From positions 186,001 through 250,000 of the forward strand of contig NZ_ML660170.1 in the NCBI RefSeq assembly GCF_007004725.1: a stretch of DNA of 64,000 bases. The letters run 5' to 3'. The position numbers and the translations under genes were made by a program. Below, piece by piece: positions 20,675 to 29,762 of the stretch. The notes beneath the pieces are model-generated. The model saw nothing but the letters and a program-made list of their open reading frames with translations, had not been told where the DNA came from and did not search any database. Every line of letters starts with the position of its first letter. Position 1 is the stretch's first letter. This stretch comes from Aliikangiella coralliicola. GTDB taxonomy: Bacteria; Pseudomonadota; Gammaproteobacteria; Enterobacterales; Kangiellaceae.

Positions 20675-22879
20675 ATGGCAGAAAGCCAGAATCAATTAGA
20701 AAATTATTATCAGTGGCACTCCCGAATTGAGGCTCTTAATATTAGAGGGGTGATCATTACTGCGCGAGAAAGTGCTCTGTTCGAGCAAATAAAAACAGGG
20801 CAAATCAGTGAATCCCCCTCTTCTGTTTTTTCGAACTTAGCGCACTCAATAAAGCCTTCTGGTACCAAGGTCGATCATATTCTTGGAGGAGAGTTTAAAT
20901 ACGTTTACTTTGAATTAACCAATAGTACCTTCGACGTTAACCTTTTTGCCGCCATTACCGGCACTTTAGTCGGTGGTGGGCTACTATTTCTGGTGGTTGA
21001 TAAAACTACCCTTCGATATGCAATGCATTTGGCCCAACCGAATTTGTCTTGCGGAGACTCGCCGGTCCAAAATGTATCAACAGTAAATTCTCCAGAGACT
21101 ATTTGCCCTCTTCTGGATCGAGTTTTACGCTATTCTGCTAAGAAAAGCTCGGTTGCAATTATTTGCAATGATACTTTTTATACAACAAACGATAAAGCAC
21201 AATTAACTAATTGCGATGGTCATGACAACGCCCTTGATTCTCAGGCGACTGTTGTTTCTCAAATTATCCGAGTTGCCAATGGACATAGTAAAAGACCACT
21301 GGTAATTACCGCTAACCGAGGGCGCGGAAAATCAGCGGCCCTTGGTATTGCCGCTGCGCAAATTGCTTCAGAGAAAACCATCGAAATATTTGTAACTGCT
21401 CCGAGTAAAAATAACTTACCGTCATTTTATAAACATTTAAACCAACAACTCGCCGAGAACTCCGTCGCTTATCAAAGCAAAGGAAACATAGTCTCGCTAG
21501 AAAACGGTTCGGCGATCCGCTTCTTACCACCCGATCAATTACTAAAACAAAACGAAACACCATCACTTGTGATGATTGATGAAGCAGCGGCCATTCCTGT
21601 CAATATACTCAATCGAATAACTTTACAATTTACTCGGTTAGTTTTCGCCACAACTAGTCATGGATACGAAGGAAATGGCAAAGGTTTTGAAGTTCGATTC
21701 AAACAAAAATTGTTGGACATCAGGCCCCAGACTCGCTTTGCTCAACTTTCACTGCCGATTCGCTGGGATCGAAATGATCAGTTAGAGCCCGCAACCTTTA
21801 ACGCCCTATTATTGAATGCTGAATTAACACAAACCTCAATTGGCGAGACCGATCTAAAACACTCGCTATTATTCGAAGAAATATCAAAGTCAGAGCTTAG
21901 AGAGAACAACCAAGATCTCACTAATATTTTTGCCCTGCTCGTTAACGCGCACTATCAGACACGACCGGCTGATCTACAGCAACTACTCAGCAACAATAAA
22001 CTAAGAGTTGTTGTTTTGCGCCACCCCGGTCAAGAAGATAGCAACCAAGAAACTCAATCAAATACCATTATAGCGGTTGCTCTAATTAGCGAGGAAGGCG
22101 AACTTAGTCCTGAGGATTGTAGACTGCTCAGCGATGGACAAAAACGAATCAAAGGAGAACTACTACCGCAATCTATAGTAAGCCATTTTGGGCTTGTTGA
22201 AGCCGGCGAGAAAAAGTATTTTAGAATCATGAGAATCGCCGTACATCCCAACTGTCAACAGCATGGTGTCGGAACACAACTGTTAAACCACATCAAAAAG
22301 TTAGCGAAGGCCAGCCAGATTGATTTTGTCGGCGCCAGCTTTGCAGCTACCAATGACGTAGTAAAATTTTGGTTAAAAAATAATTATCAGTGTATTCGAT
22401 TTGGTTCAAGCAAAGACTCTTCGTCAGGTTCTCATAGTCTCGAAGTATTAAGCTCTTTAAATGCCGAAGCGACGGAAATACTAGATTTATTGACAAGCCG
22501 ATTCAGTCGATCATTTATCTATAAACTCAAAAATCAATTAGCAGATTTGTCTGACGATATGGTTAGTGAAATTATTCTCTCTCAATGGCGATATTCACCA
22601 GTCGAGCTGACCGACTATGAACTTGATGAGTTAAAAAAGTTTGTGAATAGCGCAAGAAGTTTTGAGATGGTTGATGATCTCGCACTCAAACTTTTTCAAG
22701 CCAAAAGACATTTAATAACGGACAAGAAACTACTTGATAACCGACAATTACATTTCTTAATTTGTTGCCTATTCAAAGCCAACGACTGGAAATTACTCGC
22801 TGACAGTTTTACATTCACAGGCAAAAAACAAGCGCAGGAATATCTTCGACAAATAGTGCTAAAGCTTGTGCAAATTTAA
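20675..22879 (+). CDS. tmcA: tRNA(Met) cytidine acetyltransferase TmcA
   Basis: TmcA forms N4-acetylcytidine at the wobble base of elongator tRNA-Met, using acetyl-CoA and ATP or GTP. The 734-residue protein has the N-terminal DUF1726-type domain, a RecD-like helicase domain with Walker A (ANRGRGKSAALG, ~213-224) and Walker B (MIDEAAAIP, ~299-307), a GNAT domain with acetyl-CoA binding HPNCQQHGVGTQLL, and the C-terminal tRNA-binding region. It is somewhat longer than the E. coli protein. The ribosome-binding site before the ATG is weak. Confidence 0.94.
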   Translation: MAESQNQLENYYQWHSRIEALNIRGVIITARESALFEQIKTGQISESPSSVFSNLAHSIKPSGTKVDHILGGEFKYVYFELTNSTFDVNLFAAITGTLVGGGLLFLVVDKTTLRYAMHLAQPNLSCGDSPVQNVSTVNSPETICPLLDRVLRYSAKKSSVAIICNDTFYTTNDKAQLTNCDGHDNALDSQATVVSQIIRVANGHSKRPLVITANRGRGKSAALGIAAAQIASEKTIEIFVTAPSKNNLPSFYKHLNQQLAENSVAYQSKGNIVSLENGSAIRFLPPDQLLKQNETPSLVMIDEAAAIPVNILNRITLQFTRLVFATTSHGYEGNGKGFEVRFKQKLLDIRPQTRFAQLSLPIRWDRNDQLEPATFNALLLNAELTQTSIGETDLKHSLLFEEISKSELRENNQDLTNIFALLVNAHYQTRPADLQQLLSNNKLRVVVLRHPGQEDSNQETQSNTIIAVALISEEGELSPEDCRLLSDGQKRIKGELLPQSIVSHFGLVEAGEKKYFRIMRIAVHPNCQQHGVGTQLLNHIKKLAKASQIDFVGASFAATNDVVKFWLKNNYQCIRFGSSKDSSSGSHSLEVLSSLNAEATEILDLLTSRFSRSFIYKLKNQLADLSDDMVSEIILSQWRYSPVELTDYELDELKKFVNSARSFEMVDDLALKLFQAKRHLITDKKLLDNRQLHFLICCLFKANDWKLLADSFTFTGKKQAQEYLRQIVLKLVQI

Positions 22880-22943
22880 CGCTGAATGCGGTAAGATATT
22901 CTACAACATTACCCTATTTTAATTGAAGAATCTCAGGTAGATT

Positions 22944-23600
22944 ATGAGTTTGCGCGTCGAAGTAACCAAAGTGACACCGTTTCAACAAAACTGTTCAGTT
23001 ATCTGGTGTAGCGAAACATTAAAAGCTGCAGTTGTCGACCCGGGCGGAGACCTCGATAAGATCCTGGGGATCATATCGAAACATCAACTCAATATTGAGA
23101 AAATCCTTTTGACTCACGGCCATCTTGATCACGCAGGTGGTGCAGCAGCCCTGGCTCGGCAATTGAGTATCCCTGTAGAAGGCCCACATCAGGACGATGA
23201 CTTTTGGCTTCAAGGTATGGAGCAACAAGCGCAAAACTATGGCTTTTCAGGCGTTGAAGTTTGTGTGCCGGATCGCTGGTTAAATGAAGGAGAAAGCATT
23301 CACGTAGGTAAGGAAAAACTCGATGTTTATCATTGCCCCGGCCATACGCCAGGGCACATTATCTTTCATCACCAATCATCGCAGCTAGCATTTGTAGGCG
23401 ATGTATTATTTAAAGGTAGTATCGGTAGAACTGATTTTCCGCGTGGTGATTTTCAAACATTAGTTAATTCGATTACCACTAAATTGTGGCCACTGGGAAA
23501 TAAAACACGATTCGTTTCCGGGCATGGACCCATTTCTGATTTTGCGAGTGAAAGAGCAAGTAACGCCTTCGTTTCCGACGCTAAACTCGCATCAGCATAA
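22944..23600 (+). CDS. MBL-fold metallo-hydrolase, YcbL (glyoxalase II-like) type
   Basis: A 218-residue metallo-beta-lactamase fold enzyme. The zinc motif THGHLDHAGG lies at ~55-64 and further ligands are in CPGHTPGH, FVGDVLF and SGHGP. Short single-domain glyoxalase II-like proteins of this type (YcbL/GloC) hydrolyse S-lactoylglutathione. It lies 64 bp after tmcA on the same strand and may be co-transcribed. Exact thioester substrate is inferred from the family only. Confidence 0.88.
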   Translation: MSLRVEVTKVTPFQQNCSVIWCSETLKAAVVDPGGDLDKILGIISKHQLNIEKILLTHGHLDHAGGAAALARQLSIPVEGPHQDDDFWLQGMEQQAQNYGFSGVEVCVPDRWLNEGESIHVGKEKLDVYHCPGHTPGHIIFHHQSSQLAFVGDVLFKGSIGRTDFPRGDFQTLVNSITTKLWPLGNKTRFVSGHGPISDFASERASNAFVSDAKLASA

Positions 23601-23608
23601 CTTTGCAA

Positions 23609-23701
23609 GGGATTTAATATTAACAAACTTGATATTGAGTCTGAGTTTGAAAATATTAAATCCCCTATCAGCGATTATGCTGCCCACATAATCAGCTGAT
23701 A
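23609..23701. terminator. two consecutive hairpins between convergent genes
   Basis: GGGATTTAATATT (23609-23621) and AATATTAAATCCC (23652-23664) form a 13-bp perfect stem around a 30-nt loop. Immediately after, 23666-23679 pairs with 23687-23701 (TATCAGCGATTATG against CATAATCAGCTGATA, one bulged A). Neither is followed by a long T tract. Their place between the convergent MBL and DUF481 genes suggests transcript ends for both. Confidence 0.5.
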
Positions 23702-23742
23702 ACGACTTATCCAGTCAAAACACTGTTTTCGAGTGACTTCAA

Positions 23743-24543
23743 TTAGAACGAGTAGACAACGGTAAACGAAGTAACGCTTTCCGTTTTCTCATTTCCAACA
23801 GGCACATCAGATTGGTGCTTAACAGAGTATGAAACCTTCAACGCCAGGCTTTCCATGATATTTGCGGACAACCCGGAGTAAGATTTCGATACGGTATTAT
23901 CATCGCCAATTTCACTGGATAGTTTTTGTTCAAATTCAGCATTTTTGTTTATCTTCCATTTATACAAACCCGCTAACCTGACAATTCCTTCGCTATTGGT
24001 TTCTGACGTTGCTTCAATTTTACTTTCACGTGTACCAAAACCAAGCTCGCCATCTAAAGTGTGACTTTCATCTTCTATAAATCGATAACCAGCACCCAAC
24101 GCCAGCGACGCCTGATAATCAAAACCAGAATCTTTGGTATCATCATAATCGGCTATTCCAAAGGCGTAAGCATATTTGCTAAATTTATAATCTGACTTAG
24201 CTTGAGCCGTAAACTTTCGCGCTTCTGTTTTGACACCATTTGAATCTTCAGTAGAGCTGCTCTGAGTGGCGAGCGCTCCCGCATGTCTCCATCGACCAAC
24301 CTCATATCCCAAAGTAAATCTGCCATTAAGAGAATCTGATTCATTATCTCCAGAAACAGCGACGTATCCAAACTCTACGCTACCAGCCCATTTGCCTTCG
24401 CAACCCTGTTCGGTCTGCTCACAATTTTCATCAACTTCCTCTGAACTTGCCGGTTTTCCAAGGAAGAAATCATCGGCAAAAGCGGAAGAGGATATTAACC
24501 CTAACGCTAAAATTGTTGGTATTTTTTTAAAGTAGTTTGTCAT
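23743..24543 (-). CDS. DUF481 (YdiY-like) outer membrane protein
   Basis: A 266-residue protein with a signal peptide (MTNYFKKIPTILALGLIS... cleaved near SAFA-DD) and the DUF481 beta-barrel. Alternating hydrophobic strands run through the rest and the last residue is Phe (TVVYSF), the usual outer-membrane assembly signal. A CEQTEQGC pair just after the signal may form a disulfide. Family members are thought to form outer-membrane barrels of unknown transport role. Same strand as the DUF5916 gene but separated from it by 265 bp. Confidence 0.85.
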   Translation of the reverse strand: MTNYFKKIPTILALGLISSSAFADDFFLGKPASSEEVDENCEQTEQGCEGKWAGSVEFGYVAVSGDNESDSLNGRFTLGYEVGRWRHAGALATQSSSTEDSNGVKTEARKFTAQAKSDYKFSKYAYAFGIADYDDTKDSGFDYQASLALGAGYRFIEDESHTLDGELGFGTRESKIEATSETNSEGIVRLAGLYKWKINKNAEFEQKLSSEIGDDNTVSKSYSGLSANIMESLALKVSYSVKHQSDVPVGNEKTESVTSFTVVYSF

Positions 24544-24808
24544 TGGCCAAATGTCCTGTTGTCCTAAAACGAATTTGTGGCGATCATACCAGCGTCAATC
24601 AACTTTAAGAATAGCGAGAGTCTAAAAATATGATGATAAGCCGCCAAAATTAATAAATTTAGCCTATTTTTCTGGATTTTGTTGAAATTTACCGTTGATT
24701 ACTTATCGATTACATTAAACGGAATACTCAAATAGAGTTCCGAGTAATCCGAAATGCCTGAGTTTTAATGGATGGTTAAGATGACACTAAGATGTTTTCG
24801 CGATGCTC

Positions 24809-27058
24809 TTAAGTTTGCCACGCGTAAGAGAATTTTATGAACCAAGTTCTATCTGTTTTGCGAAGTTGCAGAGTGTTTGGGTCGTTTTCGGCATTATCCG
24901 AATAACCGATATAGGCCAATGTGAATGGGTTAACTTTATATGAATAAATTAGTTGAGTCCCCATAAATTTAACCTCGTCGGCCACATCCAGCCCATACTT
25001 GAATCGTTGAGACTGAACAGTCAAACGCAAAAAATTCTTTAAGTTGATTTGATAGCCCAACTTCAAGTTAGCTACTTCAGCCTCGTATAACTCGCCCTGT
25101 GGCAAATCAAATATCTGATTAATAAACTCTAATTCACTACTTAGCTGCCGAGTGACTTGATACTCCAATGTGAGGTCAAAAGTGTCAGTTTTCCCCTGGC
25201 GAGCTTGGCTGAAATCAATTGCATCAGCATTAGCATACTCGAAATTAACCAGCAAATTGTAAATCGGGTTGAATTCTGCCCATATGATCTGTTTCTGAAG
25301 ATCGAAGTGGATACCTCGATAGTATTCTTCTCGTTCATTTAAGTCTAAACCGAATAAGGATTCATAAATCGCCGCGACTTCAAAATTAAGATTAAAGTCT
25401 TCACTTAACTTTCCACCTTCGACTTCTTGCGTATCAGTCCATCCGCCGTGAATGGAAAAATGCTTCCACCAGGTGCCGTTATCCGCATACCATTTTCGTG
25501 TCGTTCCTACCGCTTTTCGCTTCCAGTTACTAAAACTCATAAAACCAGAATCCGCTCTAAAATCCTTATTAAAGTGATGGTAAGTGGCAAACCAATACCA
25601 GTCGCGACTCAGATGCGTATAATTGAATGAATAAGCACTATCAGACATATCACTTTTAACCAGCGGGATATCACCAAAACGTTCTGTGTCGCTGTATTTA
25701 TCGACAAGTTCCTGAGGGTAATTTCCTTCGGACCAAAACGCCTGGTATTTAAAATAGTCTGTCTTACTAAACCAATGTTTTCCGTCGACACCTGCAACTC
25801 GGTTTGAATAGCCTTCTCCGTCCCGATAAGTCATGGTCATTCCCACATTGCTACTTTCTCCAAGGTCATAACGATATCGAAATACGGTATTATCACTTTC
25901 GCTATTATTGTTTCGCTCAAAGAAAGAACCTTGGCTAAATGGCACCAGAAAGTTCGTGTGTTTATCTTTCAGATTAATTAAGCCGAAACTGTGTTTATCT
26001 GTTTTACCTGTGTATTTAACGCCATATTCAGGCTCTTCGAAAACTCTCGTATAGACCAGTCGACTCCAATTATTAAAGTAATCAAGGCCATCAAGAAAGA
26101 AAGGACGCTTTTCTTCCAAAGATAAAACTGAAAGATTATTAATATCCAGTTGAACGGCATCGGCTTCGACCTGTGAAAAGTCGGGATTGACAGTCACATT
26201 GACAAAAGAATTGTGGTTTAATCCCCAGCGTAAATCCAAACTGCCCCGCTCTTCTGCATCTCCAGTTTGCCAACCGGTTTCATTCTCGAGATCTCGTGTA
26301 TCACTTTTTACGACAGTCAATGAAGGAATGATTGTTAAGTTTTGCGGAGCCTCGACACTCTTAAATCCAACCACTTTATTTAGTTGACACAAACTACAAC
26401 TGATATTTCTATCAATTGGCTGGTTTGATAGTCGATGCATTACATCCCTGCGCCAAATTCGTGTCAGCTCGATGCCCCAGGTTTTTATGTCTTTACTATC
26501 TTCAAACCTGAGCGCTTTAAAAGGAATTTTTAGTTCAACGGTAAAACCATCGTCTGTCAATTTTCCAGCACTATACCAGATAGCATCCCAGCTAATATCT
26601 GAGTTACCGGTATGCTCGTCGATCACCGTATCAGCTTGAATGCCTAGCGGATTAACAAAAAATTGGAATGCTTTGCGGGAATCATTAAAAGTGTCCAGTT
26701 TAATAGCAACCAGGTCAGAAGCGGCTATTTTATCTCTATCAGACAGGTAGGCTCTTATTTTCCGTGGATCATGATCAATCGCCTTAAAAGCGACTAACAG
26801 GTTTTCGCCATCTTCAAATAGGTAAACTTGCGTATCAACGGGCGCAGCGATATTTTCTCCAGGCCTCGTTTCATAGCGAATTGGAATGGTCAAAGATTGT
26901 GACCAAACATCCTCAGAAATTTCTCCATCAAGCACTACAGCTTGCTTTATTTGTGGGATTTCACCGATGACAGTCACTTCAGCTTCACATCGCTGTGCAA
27001 AAACAACGGCGATCACACACACAAGCAACACAAGTGTGAAGAATCGTAGTAAATTCAT
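24809..27058 (-). CDS. DUF5916 outer-membrane protein with N-terminal CBM9/DOMON-like domain
   Basis: A 749-residue exported protein: signal peptide (1-~26, ending CEA-EV), then a CBM9-like domain (~33-225) opened by VVLDGEISEDVW, then a long beta-barrel-like DUF5916 region with many alternating Tyr/Trp-rich strands. CBM9-like/DUF5916 proteins are widespread in marine and gliding bacteria and probably bind or admit a ligand at the surface. No glycoside hydrolase or TonB-dependent receptor is adjacent. It is preceded by a 367-bp upstream gap that must contain its promoter. Confidence 0.85.
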   Translation of the reverse strand: MNLLRFFTLVLLVCVIAVVFAQRCEAEVTVIGEIPQIKQAVVLDGEISEDVWSQSLTIPIRYETRPGENIAAPVDTQVYLFEDGENLLVAFKAIDHDPRKIRAYLSDRDKIAASDLVAIKLDTFNDSRKAFQFFVNPLGIQADTVIDEHTGNSDISWDAIWYSAGKLTDDGFTVELKIPFKALRFEDSKDIKTWGIELTRIWRRDVMHRLSNQPIDRNISCSLCQLNKVVGFKSVEAPQNLTIIPSLTVVKSDTRDLENETGWQTGDAEERGSLDLRWGLNHNSFVNVTVNPDFSQVEADAVQLDINNLSVLSLEEKRPFFLDGLDYFNNWSRLVYTRVFEEPEYGVKYTGKTDKHSFGLINLKDKHTNFLVPFSQGSFFERNNNSESDNTVFRYRYDLGESSNVGMTMTYRDGEGYSNRVAGVDGKHWFSKTDYFKYQAFWSEGNYPQELVDKYSDTERFGDIPLVKSDMSDSAYSFNYTHLSRDWYWFATYHHFNKDFRADSGFMSFSNWKRKAVGTTRKWYADNGTWWKHFSIHGGWTDTQEVEGGKLSEDFNLNFEVAAIYESLFGLDLNEREEYYRGIHFDLQKQIIWAEFNPIYNLLVNFEYANADAIDFSQARQGKTDTFDLTLEYQVTRQLSSELEFINQIFDLPQGELYEAEVANLKLGYQINLKNFLRLTVQSQRFKYGLDVADEVKFMGTQLIYSYKVNPFTLAYIGYSDNAENDPNTLQLRKTDRTWFIKFSYAWQT

Positions 27059-27425
27059 TTTTTTATTTATTTACCTAATGCCGGTTAATACCGGACTTAC
27101 CCCCGAATTATTCAAACTAAACTATCAAATTCTCCCAACAATTCAATATTTTTTATTTCGCGGCTACCAGTATCTTGTTGTTTAATCAGAATTTTATACC
27201 AATTTGAGATTCATCATCTCTATAACAAAATAATTTGAACTGAAGCTCAGTAAAGGGAAGTCAACAATTTAAATAATTGCAATCAGTTAAATTGATATAG
27301 CTGAATCAATTTAATTTTGTGTGAAAAGCTTTTGAATTAAAAATGAAATTGACAGCATATCGGCGGTCACTGGTGCCGGTTTCCGATCAATCAGTAAAAA
27401 CCACTCAAATATGCCCTTGAAAATA
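27059..27425. other. AT-rich intergenic region upstream of the DUF5916 gene
   Basis: No gene seen in 367 bp. CCGGT-taat-ACCGG (27081-27094) is a small perfect inverted repeat close to the DUF5916 start and could be an operator or a leader hairpin. The left-hand transcript from the HD-GYP gene also ends here; no clear terminator was found for it. Confidence 0.35.
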
Positions 27426-28709
27426 TTATCCCTGCATTAATAAGAACTCGGTGATTTTGTTCATGTCCAGATCGAAATCTCCAGCTCTCACTCCTCTTTC
27501 GATTTGCTCGTTTTCCGCCACAGATAAGTCAATTTCTTTCGCCATCGTAAAAACATTGTTGCGCAAACTAAAAAAGGCTTTAACTTTTGGTCGAGTTGGA
27601 TTGTCAGCGTTACGGCTTTCTACTATCGCCAATTTTTCAGAGCTTAATTTCACCAGAGAACCAACAGGATAGACACCTAAACAACGAATAAATTGATCAA
27701 CCAGCGGCGCATCTAATTGACCATTACTTGCCAGTTCGCGCAAAATCGCGAACGCTCTGATTTGCGCCATTCCATCTTTATAAACTCTGTCAGCGGTCAA
27801 GGCGTCATATATATCACAGATAGTGATCATCCTGTCATATTTTGACAACTGCTCAGATTTTAATCCCCTGGGATAGCCAGTACCGTCGAGCTTTTCATGG
27901 TGATTGGCAACAATTGCTCGAGAGAGATCAGAGATGCCATTTGTCTGGTCAACTATATTTTTAGAATGAACTGCATGCTTTTTTATTTCTTCAAATTCTT
28001 CGGGGGTCAACTTTCCAGGTTTGTTAAGAATTTTGTCAGGAATTTTTATTTTCCCAACATCGTGCAAGAATGCTCCGACTGCCAACTCATTAATTAATGA
28101 CTTTTTAAGTTTCAGAAACTTGCCAAATATTGAAATTAATATGGAAACGGATACCGAATGCTCCAACAAATATTCATCTTTGCATCGTATGTTCATAACA
28201 CACGCTAACGCGTCAGGATTTTCAAAAATAGTTTCAATCGACTGCTCAGTAAAGTCTTTTACCTGACTTGAATCAATCGGTTTACCTTCTTGTATGTCAT
28301 TAAGCACTTTCGATTGAATCGACTTGGCTTCATCATAAAGATGTTTCGCCTCGACAATCTGAACCGCTAGATTTTTACTTTTCGCAGCTTCTGAGCGCTT
28401 GCTTTTTTCGACCTGATCACTGACGGAACTGTTTTCAGTTTTATTCTTATCCAACTTATCATTTTCGGATAGCAACGCACTATCAACTTCAGTCAGTTGA
28501 TCATCATTTGCACTTTCCAGTTCATCTGCAGGTATTGTTTTACTGGTATCAACTTTAACTCTCAACACGCCTTTACTAATTAATTTTTCAATTGCGTGAA
28601 AATCTCTCACCCAGCCTGGATTCTTAATTTTGAAATGACCGGTTTGTTTCACTATTTCTATCACGTAAGAACCGGCCCCTAACTGTGATATGTCTTTCTC
28701 GATAATCAT
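27426..28709 (-). CDS. HD-GYP domain cyclic-di-GMP phosphodiesterase with DUF3391
   Basis: A 427-residue protein that should hydrolyse cyclic-di-GMP to GMP. The N-terminal DUF3391 domain (~1-55) is followed by an acidic/Lys-rich linker and the HD-GYP domain: HD at 216-217 (FLHDVGKIKIPDKIL), the second His cluster and GYP in HHEKLDGTGYP (270-280). All metal ligands appear intact. It is soluble, with no receiver or membrane domain. Two genes upstream on the same strand is a nucleotide cyclase, so a signalling cluster is likely. Confidence 0.93.
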   Translation of the reverse strand: MIIEKDISQLGAGSYVIEIVKQTGHFKIKNPGWVRDFHAIEKLISKGVLRVKVDTSKTIPADELESANDDQLTEVDSALLSENDKLDKNKTENSSVSDQVEKSKRSEAAKSKNLAVQIVEAKHLYDEAKSIQSKVLNDIQEGKPIDSSQVKDFTEQSIETIFENPDALACVMNIRCKDEYLLEHSVSVSILISIFGKFLKLKKSLINELAVGAFLHDVGKIKIPDKILNKPGKLTPEEFEEIKKHAVHSKNIVDQTNGISDLSRAIVANHHEKLDGTGYPRGLKSEQLSKYDRMITICDIYDALTADRVYKDGMAQIRAFAILRELASNGQLDAPLVDQFIRCLGVYPVGSLVKLSSEKLAIVESRNADNPTRPKVKAFFSLRNNVFTMAKEIDLSVAENEQIERGVRAGDFDLDMNKITEFLLMQG

Positions 28710-28871
28710 TGATGAAATTCTATCGTCCTCTCTTGATAGTCGTTCGTCAGCGATGTTTAAACTAACGCTTAATAATTCAATTCAGTTCCTGCTTAACTGA
28801 GTGTATTTTTTATTTTGATCCAGTTTTATTGTGATTCAGTTTTATCGTCATCCAGCGAATTTTCAGGAAAC

Positions 28872-29759
28872 CTATTTCGCAAACACCACTGCCAATTTTT
28901 GTTTATCTGGGGACAGTGCAAGGCGAGTAATGTCAGACAAGTCAATGTCAGGTAAGTTTGGAATTATTTTCCATTCAGAATCACGGCTTAAATTGGTAAA
29001 CATTAAATTCTTACCATCGGAGGAAATAACAACGTTGTCATCAAACCAAACATAATCCTGAGCTTTTCCAGGCAACTTGTTAAGCGTTGTAATCTTTCCA
29101 GTCTCGAAATCGTAGCTTTTTAAACGATGATTCTCACCTTCTATAACAGTATAGCTAATCAAACTACTACCAGGAATTTTTTGCAAACAACGCCCAATAT
29201 CATTGTCAATCACCTGCGTCGTTTCCTGACCAAGCTTTGCCACCTGTAATTGGTGTGGGGTTCCGAGAACAAATAAGGCAACATTATCCTTGTTCCAGGT
29301 ATGGTAGCCCACGGGTTGAACACTATTAAATAATGGGCTAAATCCATTTTCGGGAGAATACTTCCACAATCTCTGACGACCGTCAGCTTCAATCCTAACC
29401 ACCGAAAGGCTGCCCTTCTCTGACGGCATTGTTGTCGGCGAAAACTCACTTTCGGGTGTTCGCGTCATTCTGGTTGATTGTTTCTGTTTTTCTGACCATT
29501 TCCAGATATCCGCATTCTCATCAAGCATGCGTGTAAAATAGAGCGTAGCAGAGTCCTCGCTAAAATAGGGCTGATTATCATAACCAGGACTAGTCGCAAC
29601 CATCACAGGCTCTTTGATTCTAAGTTCGCCGCCATTAGCGTCTAACTGAAAAACGACGATGTCATGATCAGTTGCTTCAGGATTAAATACTAAAATCCAG
29701 TAAACCGCCCCAACCATCAGGGAAGCGATAATAATATTTGTAAATAGACGTCGAGTCAT
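28872..29759 (-). CDS. membrane-anchored TolB/WD40-like beta-propeller protein
   Basis: A 295-residue protein with an N-terminal transmembrane anchor or signal (~8-24) and a periplasmic domain built of repeated blades. Visible repeat cores include YFSEDSATLYFTR, VVISSDGKNLMF and LALSPDKQKLAVV, the TolB/WD40-like pattern. It starts three bases after the cyclase stop, so the two are translationally linked. Because the cyclase itself shows no membrane segment, this protein might be its envelope sensor, but that is inference. Confidence 0.75.
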   Translation of the reverse strand: MTRRLFTNIIIASLMVGAVYWILVFNPEATDHDIVVFQLDANGGELRIKEPVMVATSPGYDNQPYFSEDSATLYFTRMLDENADIWKWSEKQKQSTRMTRTPESEFSPTTMPSEKGSLSVVRIEADGRQRLWKYSPENGFSPLFNSVQPVGYHTWNKDNVALFVLGTPHQLQVAKLGQETTQVIDNDIGRCLQKIPGSSLISYTVIEGENHRLKSYDFETGKITTLNKLPGKAQDYVWFDDNVVISSDGKNLMFTNLSRDSEWKIIPNLPDIDLSDITRLALSPDKQKLAVVFAK

Positions 29760-29762
29760 AGC

